Source of the DNA: Microbacterium sp. TPD7012
GTDB lineage: Bacteria > Actinomycetota > Actinomycetes > Actinomycetales > Microbacteriaceae
DNA: 64,000 bases
Reading direction: 5' to 3'
Assembly: GCF_003075395.1 (NCBI RefSeq)
Contig: NZ_QDFV01000004.1
Location: forward strand, 62,399-126,398
Part shown: piece after piece, positions 50,942 to 59,136 of the stretch
Position numbering within the stretch: the first letter of the stretch is position 1
Layout of the letters: the number at the start of each line of letters is the position of its first letter
Position numbers and translations under genes: made by a program
The notes under the pieces: generated by a model
Told to the model about the DNA's origin: nothing
The model's input: only the letters and a program-made list of their open reading frames with translations
Database searches by the model: none

Positions 50942-51918
50942 GCGCGCCGCAGCTGACCCAGGGCTCCTGGCAGTACCGGAGCATCAACGCGCAGAACCCG
51001 GGCCTCGACCACCTCTCCGACGGTCTGCTCGACCTCGTCGAGGCGGGAGTGCCCGTCGTCGCCGGCACCGCCGACCTGCAGTACTCGAACGGGCTGGTGA
51101 AGTTCGCGCAGCGGCATCCGGATCGCTTCGTCCAGTTCGGGATCTCCGAGCAGAACATGGTCTCGGCCGCGGCGGGGCTCGCCACGACCGGCGCCGTGCC
51201 GTTCGTGGCGACCTTCGCGTCGTTCCTCGCGCTGCTGTGCTGCGAGCAGATCCGCATGGACGTCGCCTACACCCAGCTCCCCGTGCGCCTCATCGGGCAT
51301 CACACCGGCATCGCGCTCGGCTTCTACGGAACCAGCCATCACGCCACCGAGGACATCTCGGCGCTGCGCGCCATCGCCGGGCTCACGATCGTCTCGCCCG
51401 CCGACGGACCGCAGCTCCGCGCGGCGATCAGGGCGTCGGCGGACTGGCCGGAGCCGATCTACTTCCGCACCAGCCGCGGCCGCGATCCGCAGGTGTACGG
51501 CGATGACGTGGTCTTCGAGTTCGGGAAGGGCATCGAGCACGCGAGCGGGACCGACCTCACGATCATCGCGTGCGGCACGCAGGTGCACCCGGCGCTCGCC
51601 GCGGCCGAGGAACTCCGGGCCGAGGGGCTCTCGGTGGGGGTCATCGACATGCCGACGATCAAGCCGCTCGACGACGAGCTCGTCCGCGCCGCTGCCGGGC
51701 GCAGCGGGGTCGTGCTCACCGTGGAGGAGCACAACGTCCTCGGGGGCCTGGGTGCCGCGGTCGCCGAGGTCATGGCGGAGACGCCCTCACGTGCCCGGCT
51801 CGTGCGCCACGGCATCCACGACGAGTACAGTCTCATCGCGCCGCCCACGCATCTCTACGCCCACTACCGGCTGGACGCGCCCGGCATCGCCGCCGTCGCG
51901 CGGGAGGCTCTCGCATGA
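50938..51918 (+). CDS. Transketolase, C-terminal subunit
   Basis: A 326-residue subunit carrying the pyrimidine-binding domain (GISEQNMVSAAAGLA, with the catalytic Glu that activates thiamine diphosphate) and the C-terminal domain. It pairs with the N-terminal subunit in an alpha2beta2 enzyme. ATGA overlaps tie both subunits and the HAD gene into one operon. Split transketolases occur in some sugar and sulfosugar pathways; none of their marker genes for sulfosugars are here. Confidence 0.9.
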   Translation: MSAPQLTQGSWQYRSINAQNPGLDHLSDGLLDLVEAGVPVVAGTADLQYSNGLVKFAQRHPDRFVQFGISEQNMVSAAAGLATTGAVPFVATFASFLALLCCEQIRMDVAYTQLPVRLIGHHTGIALGFYGTSHHATEDISALRAIAGLTIVSPADGPQLRAAIRASADWPEPIYFRTSRGRDPQVYGDDVVFEFGKGIEHASGTDLTIIACGTQVHPALAAAEELRAEGLSVGVIDMPTIKPLDDELVRAAAGRSGVVLTVEEHNVLGGLGAAVAEVMAETPSRARLVRHGIHDEYSLIAPPTHLYAHYRLDAPGIAAVAREALA

Positions 51919-52445
51919 CCGCCGCGACCCTCCCGCACGCGCACTGGCATGCCGCCACCGAGGTGCGCCCCGGCCCGGCGGTCGTCTTCGATCTCGATGG
52001 TGTGCTCGCGGACGCGATGCACCGGCAGCACTTCCTGCACCGCGAGACGCCCGACTGGGAGTCGTTCTATCGCGATGTCCACGCGGATGCCGTGATCGAG
52101 GCGGGGCGCGCCCTGCTGTCGTGCATGCGCGACGATGTGACGATCATCATCCTCACCGCCCGGGTCGACGAGGTCGCGATCGTGACCCGGGAGTGGCTCG
52201 CCGCGCAGGGGCTCCGCTTCGACCTGCTCGTGTGCCGGCCGCCGCAGGAGGACGACGACGCCACCGTCGCCGTTGACTACAAGCGGATCGAGATCGGGCG
52301 GATGCTCGCGTGGGGCATCGAGCCGATCCTCGGCATCGACGACAACCGCAAGATCATCGACATGTACGGGGAGTTCGGCATCCCGAGCCTGTACTTCCCG
52401 AGCGGCTACTACGACAGCACCTCGCGCTACGACGGCGGCGTGTAG
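51915..52445 (+). CDS. HAD-superfamily hydrolase
   Basis: A 176-residue HAD protein. Motif I is FDLDGVLAD (Asp26, Asp28), motif II ILTAR, and GIDDN is motif IV. The form resembles the phosphatase domain of polynucleotide-kinase-like proteins, but in this operon it more likely removes phosphate from a sugar phosphate. ATG 51915 overlaps the transketolase stop. It is followed by a strong bidirectional terminator. Confidence 0.78.
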   Translation: MTAATLPHAHWHAATEVRPGPAVVFDLDGVLADAMHRQHFLHRETPDWESFYRDVHADAVIEAGRALLSCMRDDVTIIILTARVDEVAIVTREWLAAQGLRFDLLVCRPPQEDDDATVAVDYKRIEIGRMLAWGIEPILGIDDNRKIIDMYGEFGIPSLYFPSGYYDSTSRYDGGV

Positions 52446-52469
52446 GCGCACGGGAGCGCACGAGGCCCG

Positions 52470-52503
52470 GAGGAGGGGCGGCGGGATCCCGCCGCCCCTC
52501 CTC
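52470..52503. terminator. Bidirectional terminator, perfect 17-bp dyad
   Basis: GAGGAGGGGCGGCGGGA (52470-52486) is followed directly by its complement TCCCGCCGCCCCTCCTC (52487-52503). It lies between the converging transketolase-HAD operon and the shikimate-dehydrogenase-like gene, whose stop begins at 52504. Confidence 0.8.
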
Positions 52504-53430
52504 TCATGCCATCGTGGAGCGGGCGATCTGCGAGAGGCGATCGAAGAGCTCGCCGCGGGCGGGGATGTCGATCCCGTGCACCTCCGCGACGACCGAGGTC
52601 CAGGAGTGGACGAAATAGTCCCAGCCGTCCTCGACGATGAGTTCGCGCTCCGTCCGTCGGGCTTCGGCCTGGGTGAGGAACAGCCGTGGTCCGCGGTAGT
52701 TCATGTCCCAGATGATCGAACCGAGCGGGTAGTCGACGTCGTCGGTGAGCGGAGAGCCCGGTCGATCCTTGCCCATGCCCGTCGCATTGACGAGGACGGA
52801 TGCCGGGGGCAGGGCGGCGACGACGGCATCCGCCTCGCCGGGGTCGGCCGTGACATGCGGGACGACGGGGATAGGGAAGCCGATCTGCTCGTGCAGCGCG
52901 CGCATCTCCTCGAGCCGCTGCGGGGAGCGCGCGGTGACGTGGATGCGCGACGGGACCGGCAGGCCTTCGGCGGCCGCCCGGTGCAGGCCCAGCGTCGTCG
53001 CGATCGACGCGCCTCCCGCGCCGAGGAGCAGGAGCTCGCCGCCGCGATCCCAGTGGCCGTCGGGGATCAGGGCCTCGAGGGCGCGTCGGCTCGTGCGGTC
53101 GTCGAGGGCCGCGCCATGAAGCTCGCCGTCGCGTATCGCCAGGCAGCTCACCTCGTGCAGCAGGCGGGCCGAGTCGTCGAGGTCCGCGAACAGATCGCGG
53201 GCCGCCGCGAGCACGTTGAGCTTGTGCGTCGTGATGAGTCCCCCGATCGAACCGGGCTCCGCGATCACGCGCTCGACGGCGGCCCGATACTCGGCGGCCG
53301 GAGCATCGAGGGGGAAGTCGACGCCGACGAGCGTGGATCGGATGCCGAGCTCGTCCATCCACAGCGGATAGATCCGCTGCATCGCGGACTCGGCTGTGGA
53401 GACCCCGAAGAACCAGAAGGTGGAGGTCAT
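52504..53430 (-). CDS. Shikimate dehydrogenase-like oxidoreductase (second copy)
   Basis: A 308-residue paralogue of the protein at 35271-36275: both share ITTHKLN-type and DD motifs, GAGGAS-type NADP binding, and NATGMGKDRPGSPL. The same AroE Lys and Asp counterparts are present, and the shikimate-binding Ser pair is absent. Two such copies in one regulon suggest two steps on related sugar-derived compounds. It overlaps the metallohydrolase gene by 4 bp, so both form one operon. Confidence 0.75.
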   Translation of the reverse strand: MTSTFWFFGVSTAESAMQRIYPLWMDELGIRSTLVGVDFPLDAPAAEYRAAVERVIAEPGSIGGLITTHKLNVLAAARDLFADLDDSARLLHEVSCLAIRDGELHGAALDDRTSRRALEALIPDGHWDRGGELLLLGAGGASIATTLGLHRAAAEGLPVPSRIHVTARSPQRLEEMRALHEQIGFPIPVVPHVTADPGEADAVVAALPPASVLVNATGMGKDRPGSPLTDDVDYPLGSIIWDMNYRGPRLFLTQAEARRTERELIVEDGWDYFVHSWTSVVAEVHGIDIPARGELFDRLSQIARSTMA

Positions 53431-54278
53431 GCGGACGCTCCCACCGTGATGAACGGCACGCCGAGCTCGGGGATGCGCCAGGCGATGTCATCCACGTCGG
53501 ACAGCCGCTGGGCGAGGTCGACGGGGTCGGCGGAGTTGAACTCGAACAGACCCCAGTGGTGGCAGACCAGGGAGGGGATGCCGGCGTCGCGGCAGAGCGC
53601 CACCGCCTCCTCCAGCGTGAAGTTCCCCGGAACGCCGTGGTCGCGGCGATGCGGATCGCGGCCGTTCACGGGCAGGAGGGCGACATCGACGTTCAGGGCG
53701 CGGACGATGTCGGCCTGGCCGGGGTACGGGGCGCAGTCGCCGGAGTGGTAGATCCGCGCGGAGCCGACCTCGATGACGTAGCCGAGGAACAGGTTCTGCG
53801 CGTGGTCGTCGGCCGTGAGCTCCTCGTGCGCGGCGGGGACGGCGGTCACCGTGATGCCGCCGCGGCTGCGGAACGACTCACCGGCGTCGAGACCCAGCAG
53901 CCGCTGTGCCGGGATGCCGCGCGCGACGCCCTTCACCGCTTCGGAGCGGGGGACGACGAAGAGCGGGTCGCTCGCGCTCTGCAGGTAGGGGATGGACCCG
54001 AGATCCATGTGGTCCGTGTGCCCGTGCGTGCACAGTACCAGGGAGAGCCCGGTGACGTCTGAGGGGTTCACGGGGCTCGGGTGCATCCGACTGTGCGGGA
54101 AGATCCGGCCGCGGTACTTGTCGGCGAGCACGTCGCTCAGATACGGATCGATGAACAGGAGCTCGTCGCCGGAGCGGATCGCGAACCCCGCCTGGCCGAG
54201 CCACCAGAGGACGACGGCATCCTCCTGGCCGGCGGGTGCAGGGAATCGGGGGTCCAGTGGGAATCGGGCGGGCGTCAT
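53427..54278 (-). CDS. UlaG-like metal-dependent hydrolase
   Basis: A 283-residue metallo-beta-lactamase fold protein with HGHTDH (His85, His87, Asp89, His90), HSGDC and CHHWG. It is similar in layout to UlaG, the lactonase for ascorbate 6-phosphate. It could open a lactone formed by one of the sugar dehydrogenases. It precedes the shikimate-dehydrogenase-like gene and is preceded by paired AT-rich boxes. Confidence 0.83.
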   Translation of the reverse strand: MTPARFPLDPRFPAPAGQEDAVVLWWLGQAGFAIRSGDELLFIDPYLSDVLADKYRGRIFPHSRMHPSPVNPSDVTGLSLVLCTHGHTDHMDLGSIPYLQSASDPLFVVPRSEAVKGVARGIPAQRLLGLDAGESFRSRGGITVTAVPAAHEELTADDHAQNLFLGYVIEVGSARIYHSGDCAPYPGQADIVRALNVDVALLPVNGRDPHRRDHGVPGNFTLEEAVALCRDAGIPSLVCHHWGLFEFNSADPVDLAQRLSDVDDIAWRIPELGVPFITVGASA

Positions 54279-54290
54279 CGCAGCTCCTTC

Positions 54291-54329
54291 GAAAGAATTT
54301 CTCTAACGATAGCTAGACCAGAAATATCC
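54291..54329 (-). promoter_or_regulatory. Paired AT-rich boxes upstream of UlaG-like gene (site 4)
   Basis: GAAAGAATTTC (54291-54301; GAAA and TTTC are inverted) and GAAATATCC (54321-54329), 30 bp apart. It lies 13 bp upstream of the start at 54278, so binding would block transcription. Confidence 0.5.
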
Positions 54330-54502
54330 TGCAAGATCGAGTGGGTGGCGAGCATGGGTTCCGCGGCCTGTTGCGCGCCGTCGCAGGCGGGGTCGGGGCG
54401 AGGCGCTCTCGCCGGTGCAACGTATGCCGGAATATCAGATTTGGCCTTTGATCTGGTGATTCTCGTGGTCCGAATGTCGGTGGCCCCGGGTTGACTGGGG
54501 GC

Positions 54503-56032
54503 ATGGACAACACCGCGGAACTCCTGGATCGGGTCATCGCCGACCTCGATGCGGTGCTGTCCGCGGACGTGCTGGCGGGGTTGCCCGATGAAAAGCGGAT
54601 GGACGTGCTGCGCGTCGCGGGAGACGCATTCCGGCGGGTCGAGGCCGTGGTGGTGGAGACGACCGCGTCCGCACACGCGGACTTCTCGCACACGTTCGGA
54701 TGCCGTGGGCAGAACGAGCTGCTGCAGCGGGTGCTGCGGACGGATGTGGCGGGCGCGACGCGGGTCGGGAAGACCGCGGATGCCGTGCGGCGGCAGATCA
54801 GCGTCAGCTCCGGGGAGCGGCTGCAGGCGAGGTTTCCGGCGTTGCGAGAGGCGATGCTCGACGGGGTGATCGGTGTCGCAGGTCTCCTGGCGGCGGTGGG
54901 GCCGATCGACAAGGCGGCGCACAAGGTCGGGCGGGAGACGGTCCTCGAGGCGGATGCCCTGTTGGCGGCCTGCGCCCGCGGGTACCGCACGATGTTCGAT
55001 GACCCGGTTGACCCCGTTGACGTGGATGCGGGCGCCGAAGCCGAGACGGCCGAGGGCACTGACGAGCCAGGTCCGCCGGCGACACCGGAGGACCTGCGAC
55101 AGTACGCGCAGATGATCGCCGCGGCGATGGACCCCGACGGGCCGGAGCCTTCGGATCGGAGTGCGCAGAACCAGCGGTTCTTCACGATCGGGCGCCTTCG
55201 CAACGGGCTTCACGCGATCCGCGGGAACATCCTCCCGGATGTCGCAGCCCAGATGCAGGCGGTGTTCGACGCGCAGTGCAACCCGAAGACCGACGGACCC
55301 CCGAAGCCCGGAGTGCGGTTCGACGACAGCGAAAGCGCAAGCGGTAGCGACAGTGGCGGCGAATGCGGCGGCGACAGCGAAAGCGCCGGCGACGCCGGCG
55401 AGGGCGTGGGCGCAGATGCGGATGCGCCTGACGGCGACGAGCCGTTCGATCGGCGCAGTTCCGCGCAGAAGCGGCACGATGCCCTCGCCGCCGCGCTGGG
55501 CATCGCCGCGCGCCACGCCGACATGCCCACCCTGGGTGGAGCATCCCCGACCCTGGTCGTCCACGTCGACGCGAAAGACCTGGCCGCAGGGCGCGGGTGG
55601 GCGACGATGGGCGGGTCGGAGTCCCCGATCCCGCTGCATGTGGCCGCGCACACCGCCTGCACCGGCGCGATTCAGCGGGTGCTGTTCGACGAGGGCAGGA
55701 TCGTGGGGATCAGCGTGACCGATCGGGTTTTCACCGTGCATCAACGGCGAGCGATCATCGCCCGTGACAGGGAGTGCCTCATCCCCGGCTGCCACGTGCC
55801 CGCGTCGTGGTGCGAGATCCACCATGTCACGGAGCATGCCCGCGGCGGTCCGACACATACCGACAACGGTGTCCCGTTGTGCTGGTGGCATCACCGATCG
55901 TTGGACTGGTCCGGGTGGGAGATCCGGATGAACGACGGAGTACCCGAGATCCGTGGACCCGCCTGGTGGGACCCTCTCGGGCGCTGGCGCGCACCGCGTC
56001 CGCGCGCCCCGCGACACCTCGCCACCGCCTGA
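54503..56032 (+). CDS. DUF222 / 13E12-type HNH endonuclease-like protein
   Basis: A 509-residue protein: N-terminal helical DUF222 domain (about residues 1-160 and 200-270) and a C-terminal HNH motif (CLIPGC, CEIHHV, GGPTHTDNG, LCWWHH). Such proteins are multicopy in actinobacteria; their role is unclear and may be linked to mobile DNA. A Ser/Asp/Gly-rich linker near residues 275-315 includes a repeated 15-mer (55324-55338 and 55372-55386). Five 13-bp tandem repeats begin in its stop codon. ATG 54503 was chosen as the domain start. Confidence 0.88.
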   Translation: MDNTAELLDRVIADLDAVLSADVLAGLPDEKRMDVLRVAGDAFRRVEAVVVETTASAHADFSHTFGCRGQNELLQRVLRTDVAGATRVGKTADAVRRQISVSSGERLQARFPALREAMLDGVIGVAGLLAAVGPIDKAAHKVGRETVLEADALLAACARGYRTMFDDPVDPVDVDAGAEAETAEGTDEPGPPATPEDLRQYAQMIAAAMDPDGPEPSDRSAQNQRFFTIGRLRNGLHAIRGNILPDVAAQMQAVFDAQCNPKTDGPPKPGVRFDDSESASGSDSGGECGGDSESAGDAGEGVGADADAPDGDEPFDRRSSAQKRHDALAAALGIAARHADMPTLGGASPTLVVHVDAKDLAAGRGWATMGGSESPIPLHVAAHTACTGAIQRVLFDEGRIVGISVTDRVFTVHQRRAIIARDRECLIPGCHVPASWCEIHHVTEHARGGPTHTDNGVPLCWWHHRSLDWSGWEIRMNDGVPEIRGPAWWDPLGRWRAPRPRAPRHLATA

Positions 56033-56093
56033 CGGAGCCGTCTGACGGAACCGCCTGCCGGAACCGCCTGACGGGGCCGTCTGACGGAGCCGG
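56029..56093. repeat. 13-bp tandem repeat, five units
   Basis: Units start at 56029, 56042, 56055, 56068 and 56081 with form CTG-A/C-CGG-R-R-CCG-N (for example CTGACGGAGCCGT). The first unit contains the TGA stop of the HNH gene. Because 13 is not a multiple of 3, loss or gain of a unit would not affect the protein. It lies between the HNH gene and the CDGSH gene. Confidence 0.85.
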
Positions 56094-56109
56094 CCCGGCG
56101 TCGAGAAGA

Positions 56110-56316
56110 TCAGTCGTCGGTCCGGAATCCCGCGGCCTTGTGCGTGCCGTCGCAGAACGGCTTGATGACCGACAGCCCGCACCGGCACAGCGCCATGGTG
56201 CGGCGATGCGGGCGGATGAGCTCGCCCTCCGGCGTGCGCAGCTCGATCTCGCCCCGAACCAGCAGCGGGCCGTCGGGGTACGGGGTGATCGTCGTCGGTT
56301 CCACGTCAGCGCTCAT
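56110..56316 (-). CDS. CDGSH iron-sulfur domain protein
   Basis: A 68-residue protein with the CDGSH signature CRCGLSVIKPFCDGTH (C-x-C-x2-S-x3-P-x-C-D-G-T-H), which binds a [2Fe-2S] cluster through three Cys and one His. It should carry electrons or transfer iron-sulfur clusters. ATG 56316 overlaps the preceding stop of the haem-oxygenase-like gene, so the two are cotranslated and probably act together. Confidence 0.92.
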   Translation of the reverse strand: MSADVEPTTITPYPDGPLLVRGEIELRTPEGELIRPHRRTMALCRCGLSVIKPFCDGTHKAAGFRTDD

Positions 56317-57362
56317 GACGTCGCCGCTCTCCGCAGAGAGGACTCGCCGGCCGACCACGCGTCGAGCATGTGCGCGCCCGACCAGCCGTCGACCGTGAGG
56401 CATGCGGCGGCGCCGAACATGATGTCGGCGAGCAGCTCCGGCCGATCCTCGGCCAGACCGCCGGCCAGGTCTCGCGCGGCGATCTGCTCGTGCACGGCAT
56501 CCGCTTCGATGTGCTCGTCGAAGTACTCCACGACGTCCTGATCGAAGCCGAGTCGGCGCAGACCGTCGGCGTAGAGCCGGCAGGGGATCGACGAGGTCAT
56601 CTCGAACGCGGCGAGGTGACCGACGACCGCGCCGACCAGGCGGCGGTTGAGCCCGAACATCGACATCATGTTGAACGACGCGAGGGTGAGCGCCGGGACC
56701 TCGTCGACGTAGGCGCCGTAGGCGGCATCGAGACCCGCCGCCCGCATCGCGTTCGCGAAGAGCACCGCGTGCACGCGATGGGGGCGCCCGCCGCCGTACT
56801 CGTCGGACTGAATCTCGACGAGCGCGGCCTTGGCTCGGCCCTCGAGCCGCGGGATCGCCCAGGAGTGCGGGTCTGCTTCGCGCAGCGTGTAGATCGAGCG
56901 CTGCCGGAGCATCTCCTCGGCCTGCTGCGTGGTCGCCTTCCTCGCGAAGTAGCGCGACAGGCTGGGGCCCGTGTCGGCCGCGGCGAGGGCGAACAGCGCC
57001 CGCCCGACGGCATCCACCGTCGGCTCCGGGATCTCCGGCATCGGGACCGTCTCACGCAGTGCGCGCTCGAACGCGTCCTCCAGGATGCGACGGGTCGTGA
57101 GGAGTGCCGGATCCCACTCCAGGTCGGCATCGAGCTCGGGAAGAGAGCCGTACGCGGAGGAGTAGAGGAGGAAGAGGGCGAGCTGGATGTCGTCGTCGTG
57201 CACGATATCGGCGGTCGCGGCGACGGCATCCGCCGCGAGTACGGAGGTGTCGAAGCCGCCCGAGTCCTCGCCGCCGGTGAGTCGCGACAGGATCGCGTGG
57301 CTGAGCGGCCCGCGGTCCGCGAAGGCGAGAGCGGTGTCGGAGGAGAGGGTGGAAAGGGTCAT
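56313..57362 (-). CDS. Haem-oxygenase-like iron-containing redox enzyme
   Basis: A 349-residue protein of the haem-oxygenase-like diiron/iron family. Candidate ligands are in EIQSDEYGGGRPHRVH, FEMTSS and EYFDEHIEADAVHE, the spaced Glu/His pattern of such enzymes. The substrate is unknown; relatives oxidise fatty acids or amino-acid derivatives. The CDGSH protein directly downstream probably supplies electrons. CAGGAG precedes ATG 57362. Confidence 0.82.
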   Translation of the reverse strand: MTLSTLSSDTALAFADRGPLSHAILSRLTGGEDSGGFDTSVLAADAVAATADIVHDDDIQLALFLLYSSAYGSLPELDADLEWDPALLTTRRILEDAFERALRETVPMPEIPEPTVDAVGRALFALAAADTGPSLSRYFARKATTQQAEEMLRQRSIYTLREADPHSWAIPRLEGRAKAALVEIQSDEYGGGRPHRVHAVLFANAMRAAGLDAAYGAYVDEVPALTLASFNMMSMFGLNRRLVGAVVGHLAAFEMTSSIPCRLYADGLRRLGFDQDVVEYFDEHIEADAVHEQIAARDLAGGLAEDRPELLADIMFGAAACLTVDGWSGAHMLDAWSAGESSLRRAATS

Positions 57363-57495
57363 GATCAGGCTCCTGGGGGTTCGAACGTTCCGAGCCTGAC
57401 GCGAAAGCGATGTGCGTCCAAGGGACTTGACGCGCGGCCATCGGTCAGGCATGCGCGACGGAACGCGGGCGATGCCGACCCGATACGGTGGGGGC

Positions 57496-58761
57496 ATGCT
57501 CCAGGCCCTCCGCACCTTCGGGCGCATCCTCGCGCGGCATTGGCCGGCGCTCGTGGCCTGGTATCTCGGCGGCGAGGCGGTGCACCAGCTGCTCGTGCAG
57601 CTGGCCGGATTCGTCGGCGGCCTGACCACGCTCGGCGGTCTGCTCCTGCTCCCGCTCGCGGTCGCGGCGCGACTCATCTCCTACGTCGCGATGTACCTCG
57701 CGGTGCAGCCCTCGCTGCCGCATGCCGCTCCCGAGGGGGAGTCGGGACCGCGACGTTTCGCCCAGGCCATCCTCACGGCGATCCTGCCGTTCTTCGCGTT
57801 CTCGGCGGCCTGGGGTCTGCTCGACGCCGACCTCATCGAGTTCTTCCGGATCGCCAGCAGCATCGCTCTGCGCGATGCCGGATACGACCTCGACCAGCTC
57901 GGTGACCGCGGTGGGCTCGTCGCCATCGGAGTGCTGCCGGTCGCGGTGCTCGTGATCGCGCTCGTCGTCCGTGTCGTCCTCGCCCGATTCGGCGCCCGGC
58001 TGCCGTCGTGGACGCTCGTCGTCGCGGCGTACGCCGAGGTGCTCTGGACCTTCATGCTGTTCACGCTCGTGGGGCAGTGGTGGGCGAACACGAAGGAGTG
58101 GCTGGCCGAGCGGGCTGCGGCCGTCTGGCTCGACGGAGTCGGCGACTGGTTCGCCGCGAACCTGGTCCCCGTCGCCGCGCTGTGGGAGGGTGCGGTCTGG
58201 CTCGTCGGCTTCCTGGTCGCGGCCGTCTTCGTTCCCGCTGCCTGGCTGACCATCGCCGGTGTCACCTACGGCACCGCGTTCGATGAGACGCCGCCCGTGC
58301 TGCGTCGCTTCGCGGGCGCGTCGAACGGGACGGTGTCGCGCCTCGTCACGATCGTCACCCGCCGCTTCGAGGAGCTGTGGGCCGCGGTCGCCCTGATCTG
58401 GCGGGGTGGACCGGTCGTCTTCGGATGCCTGGCGGTCGCCTACGCGGTGTGGGCCTGGGCGACGCAGGTCGGCTCCCGGGCCGTGCTCGGCATCTTCGGC
58501 GGACAGGAGACGTCGTTCTGGGCGGCCTTCCTCCCGCTCCTGCTCGTGGCCGTCGGAGTGATCGCCGAGCCGCTCCGCGTCGCGATCGTGGCCACCGCCT
58601 TCGATGCGGTCATCGGACGTCCTGAGGCCGAGATGGGGACGCGGGACTCAGAGCTCGACGGGGAACCGGGCGATCTCGCCGTCGCCGGGGACCTCGAGCA
58701 CGAACGGGCCGTCGGCGTCGTCGGGAAGCAGGAAGACGGCGAGCAGGGCGTAGGGCCCTGA
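57496..58761 (+). CDS. Multi-pass membrane protein, function unknown
   Basis: A 421-residue membrane protein with about eight hydrophobic segments and repeated Trp. TACGGT (57484-57489) lies 6 nt before the ATG, so it is probably leaderless. The last 37 residues are acidic, without hydrophobic stretches, and are coded by DNA antisense to the 3' end of the convergent gene (58648-58761). They look like a late extension. I do not recognise its family. Beside it lies an operon of exported proteins. Confidence 0.72.
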   Translation: MLQALRTFGRILARHWPALVAWYLGGEAVHQLLVQLAGFVGGLTTLGGLLLLPLAVAARLISYVAMYLAVQPSLPHAAPEGESGPRRFAQAILTAILPFFAFSAAWGLLDADLIEFFRIASSIALRDAGYDLDQLGDRGGLVAIGVLPVAVLVIALVVRVVLARFGARLPSWTLVVAAYAEVLWTFMLFTLVGQWWANTKEWLAERAAAVWLDGVGDWFAANLVPVAALWEGAVWLVGFLVAAVFVPAAWLTIAGVTYGTAFDETPPVLRRFAGASNGTVSRLVTIVTRRFEELWAAVALIWRGGPVVFGCLAVAYAVWAWATQVGSRAVLGIFGGQETSFWAAFLPLLLVAVGVIAEPLRVAIVATAFDAVIGRPEAEMGTRDSELDGEPGDLAVAGDLEHERAVGVVGKQEDGEQGVGP

Positions 58762-59136
58762 CGCCTCCTGGCAGTACGACTCTCCGGCGTCGAACGGCAC
58801 GTCCAGCACGGAGCGCGCGTTGCTCCAGACGCGGTCTCCCTCTGCCTCGGCGAGGGTGAACAGCCCGCAGGTCGTCGCCTGCGAACCGCCACGGGAATCG
58901 ATCCGGATGCTGAGGGTGCGGGATCCCTCCGGAGCCTCGAATTCGCCCCAGCGGGCGGACTCGACGGAGAGCGTCTGTCCGGCGATCTCGGCGGAGCCGT
59001 CTTCTGCCTCGACCGTCGACGGGTCGCCGGTCGAGGCGGGCAGCACGTCGAGCCAGACGTGCACGGCGACGACAGCGGCGGCCGCCACGATCAGTGCCGT
59101 GAGGGCGACCCGCTGCCTGCGCCACCACGACGTCAT
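58648..59136 (-). CDS. Membrane-anchored exported protein (third of operon)
   Basis: A 162-residue protein: one N-terminal membrane helix (about 10-30), then a beta-rich outside domain with two Cys (TTCGLF, YCQEAS). The domain pattern resembles DUF4352-like cell-surface modules. Its ATG overlaps the stop of the preceding gene (ATGA). It converges with and overlaps the membrane protein gene by 114 bp. Confidence 0.72.
   Translation of the reverse strand: MTSWWRRQRVALTALIVAAAAVVAVHVWLDVLPASTGDPSTVEAEDGSAEIAGQTLSVESARWGEFEAPEGSRTLSIRIDSRGGSQATTCGLFTLAEAEGDRVWSNARSVLDVPFDAGESYCQEASGPYALLAVFLLPDDADGPFVLEVPGDGEIARFPVEL

Noticed and set aside
50057..51918. Sulfoquinovose transketolase pathway
   Set aside because: The split transketolase would fit, but no sulfosugar marker such as a sulfoquinovosidase or sulfonate exporter is recognisable.
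55320..55440. Minisatellite inside the HNH gene
   Set aside because: The repeated 15-mer occurs only twice and codes a low-complexity linker; I treat it as part of the gene.
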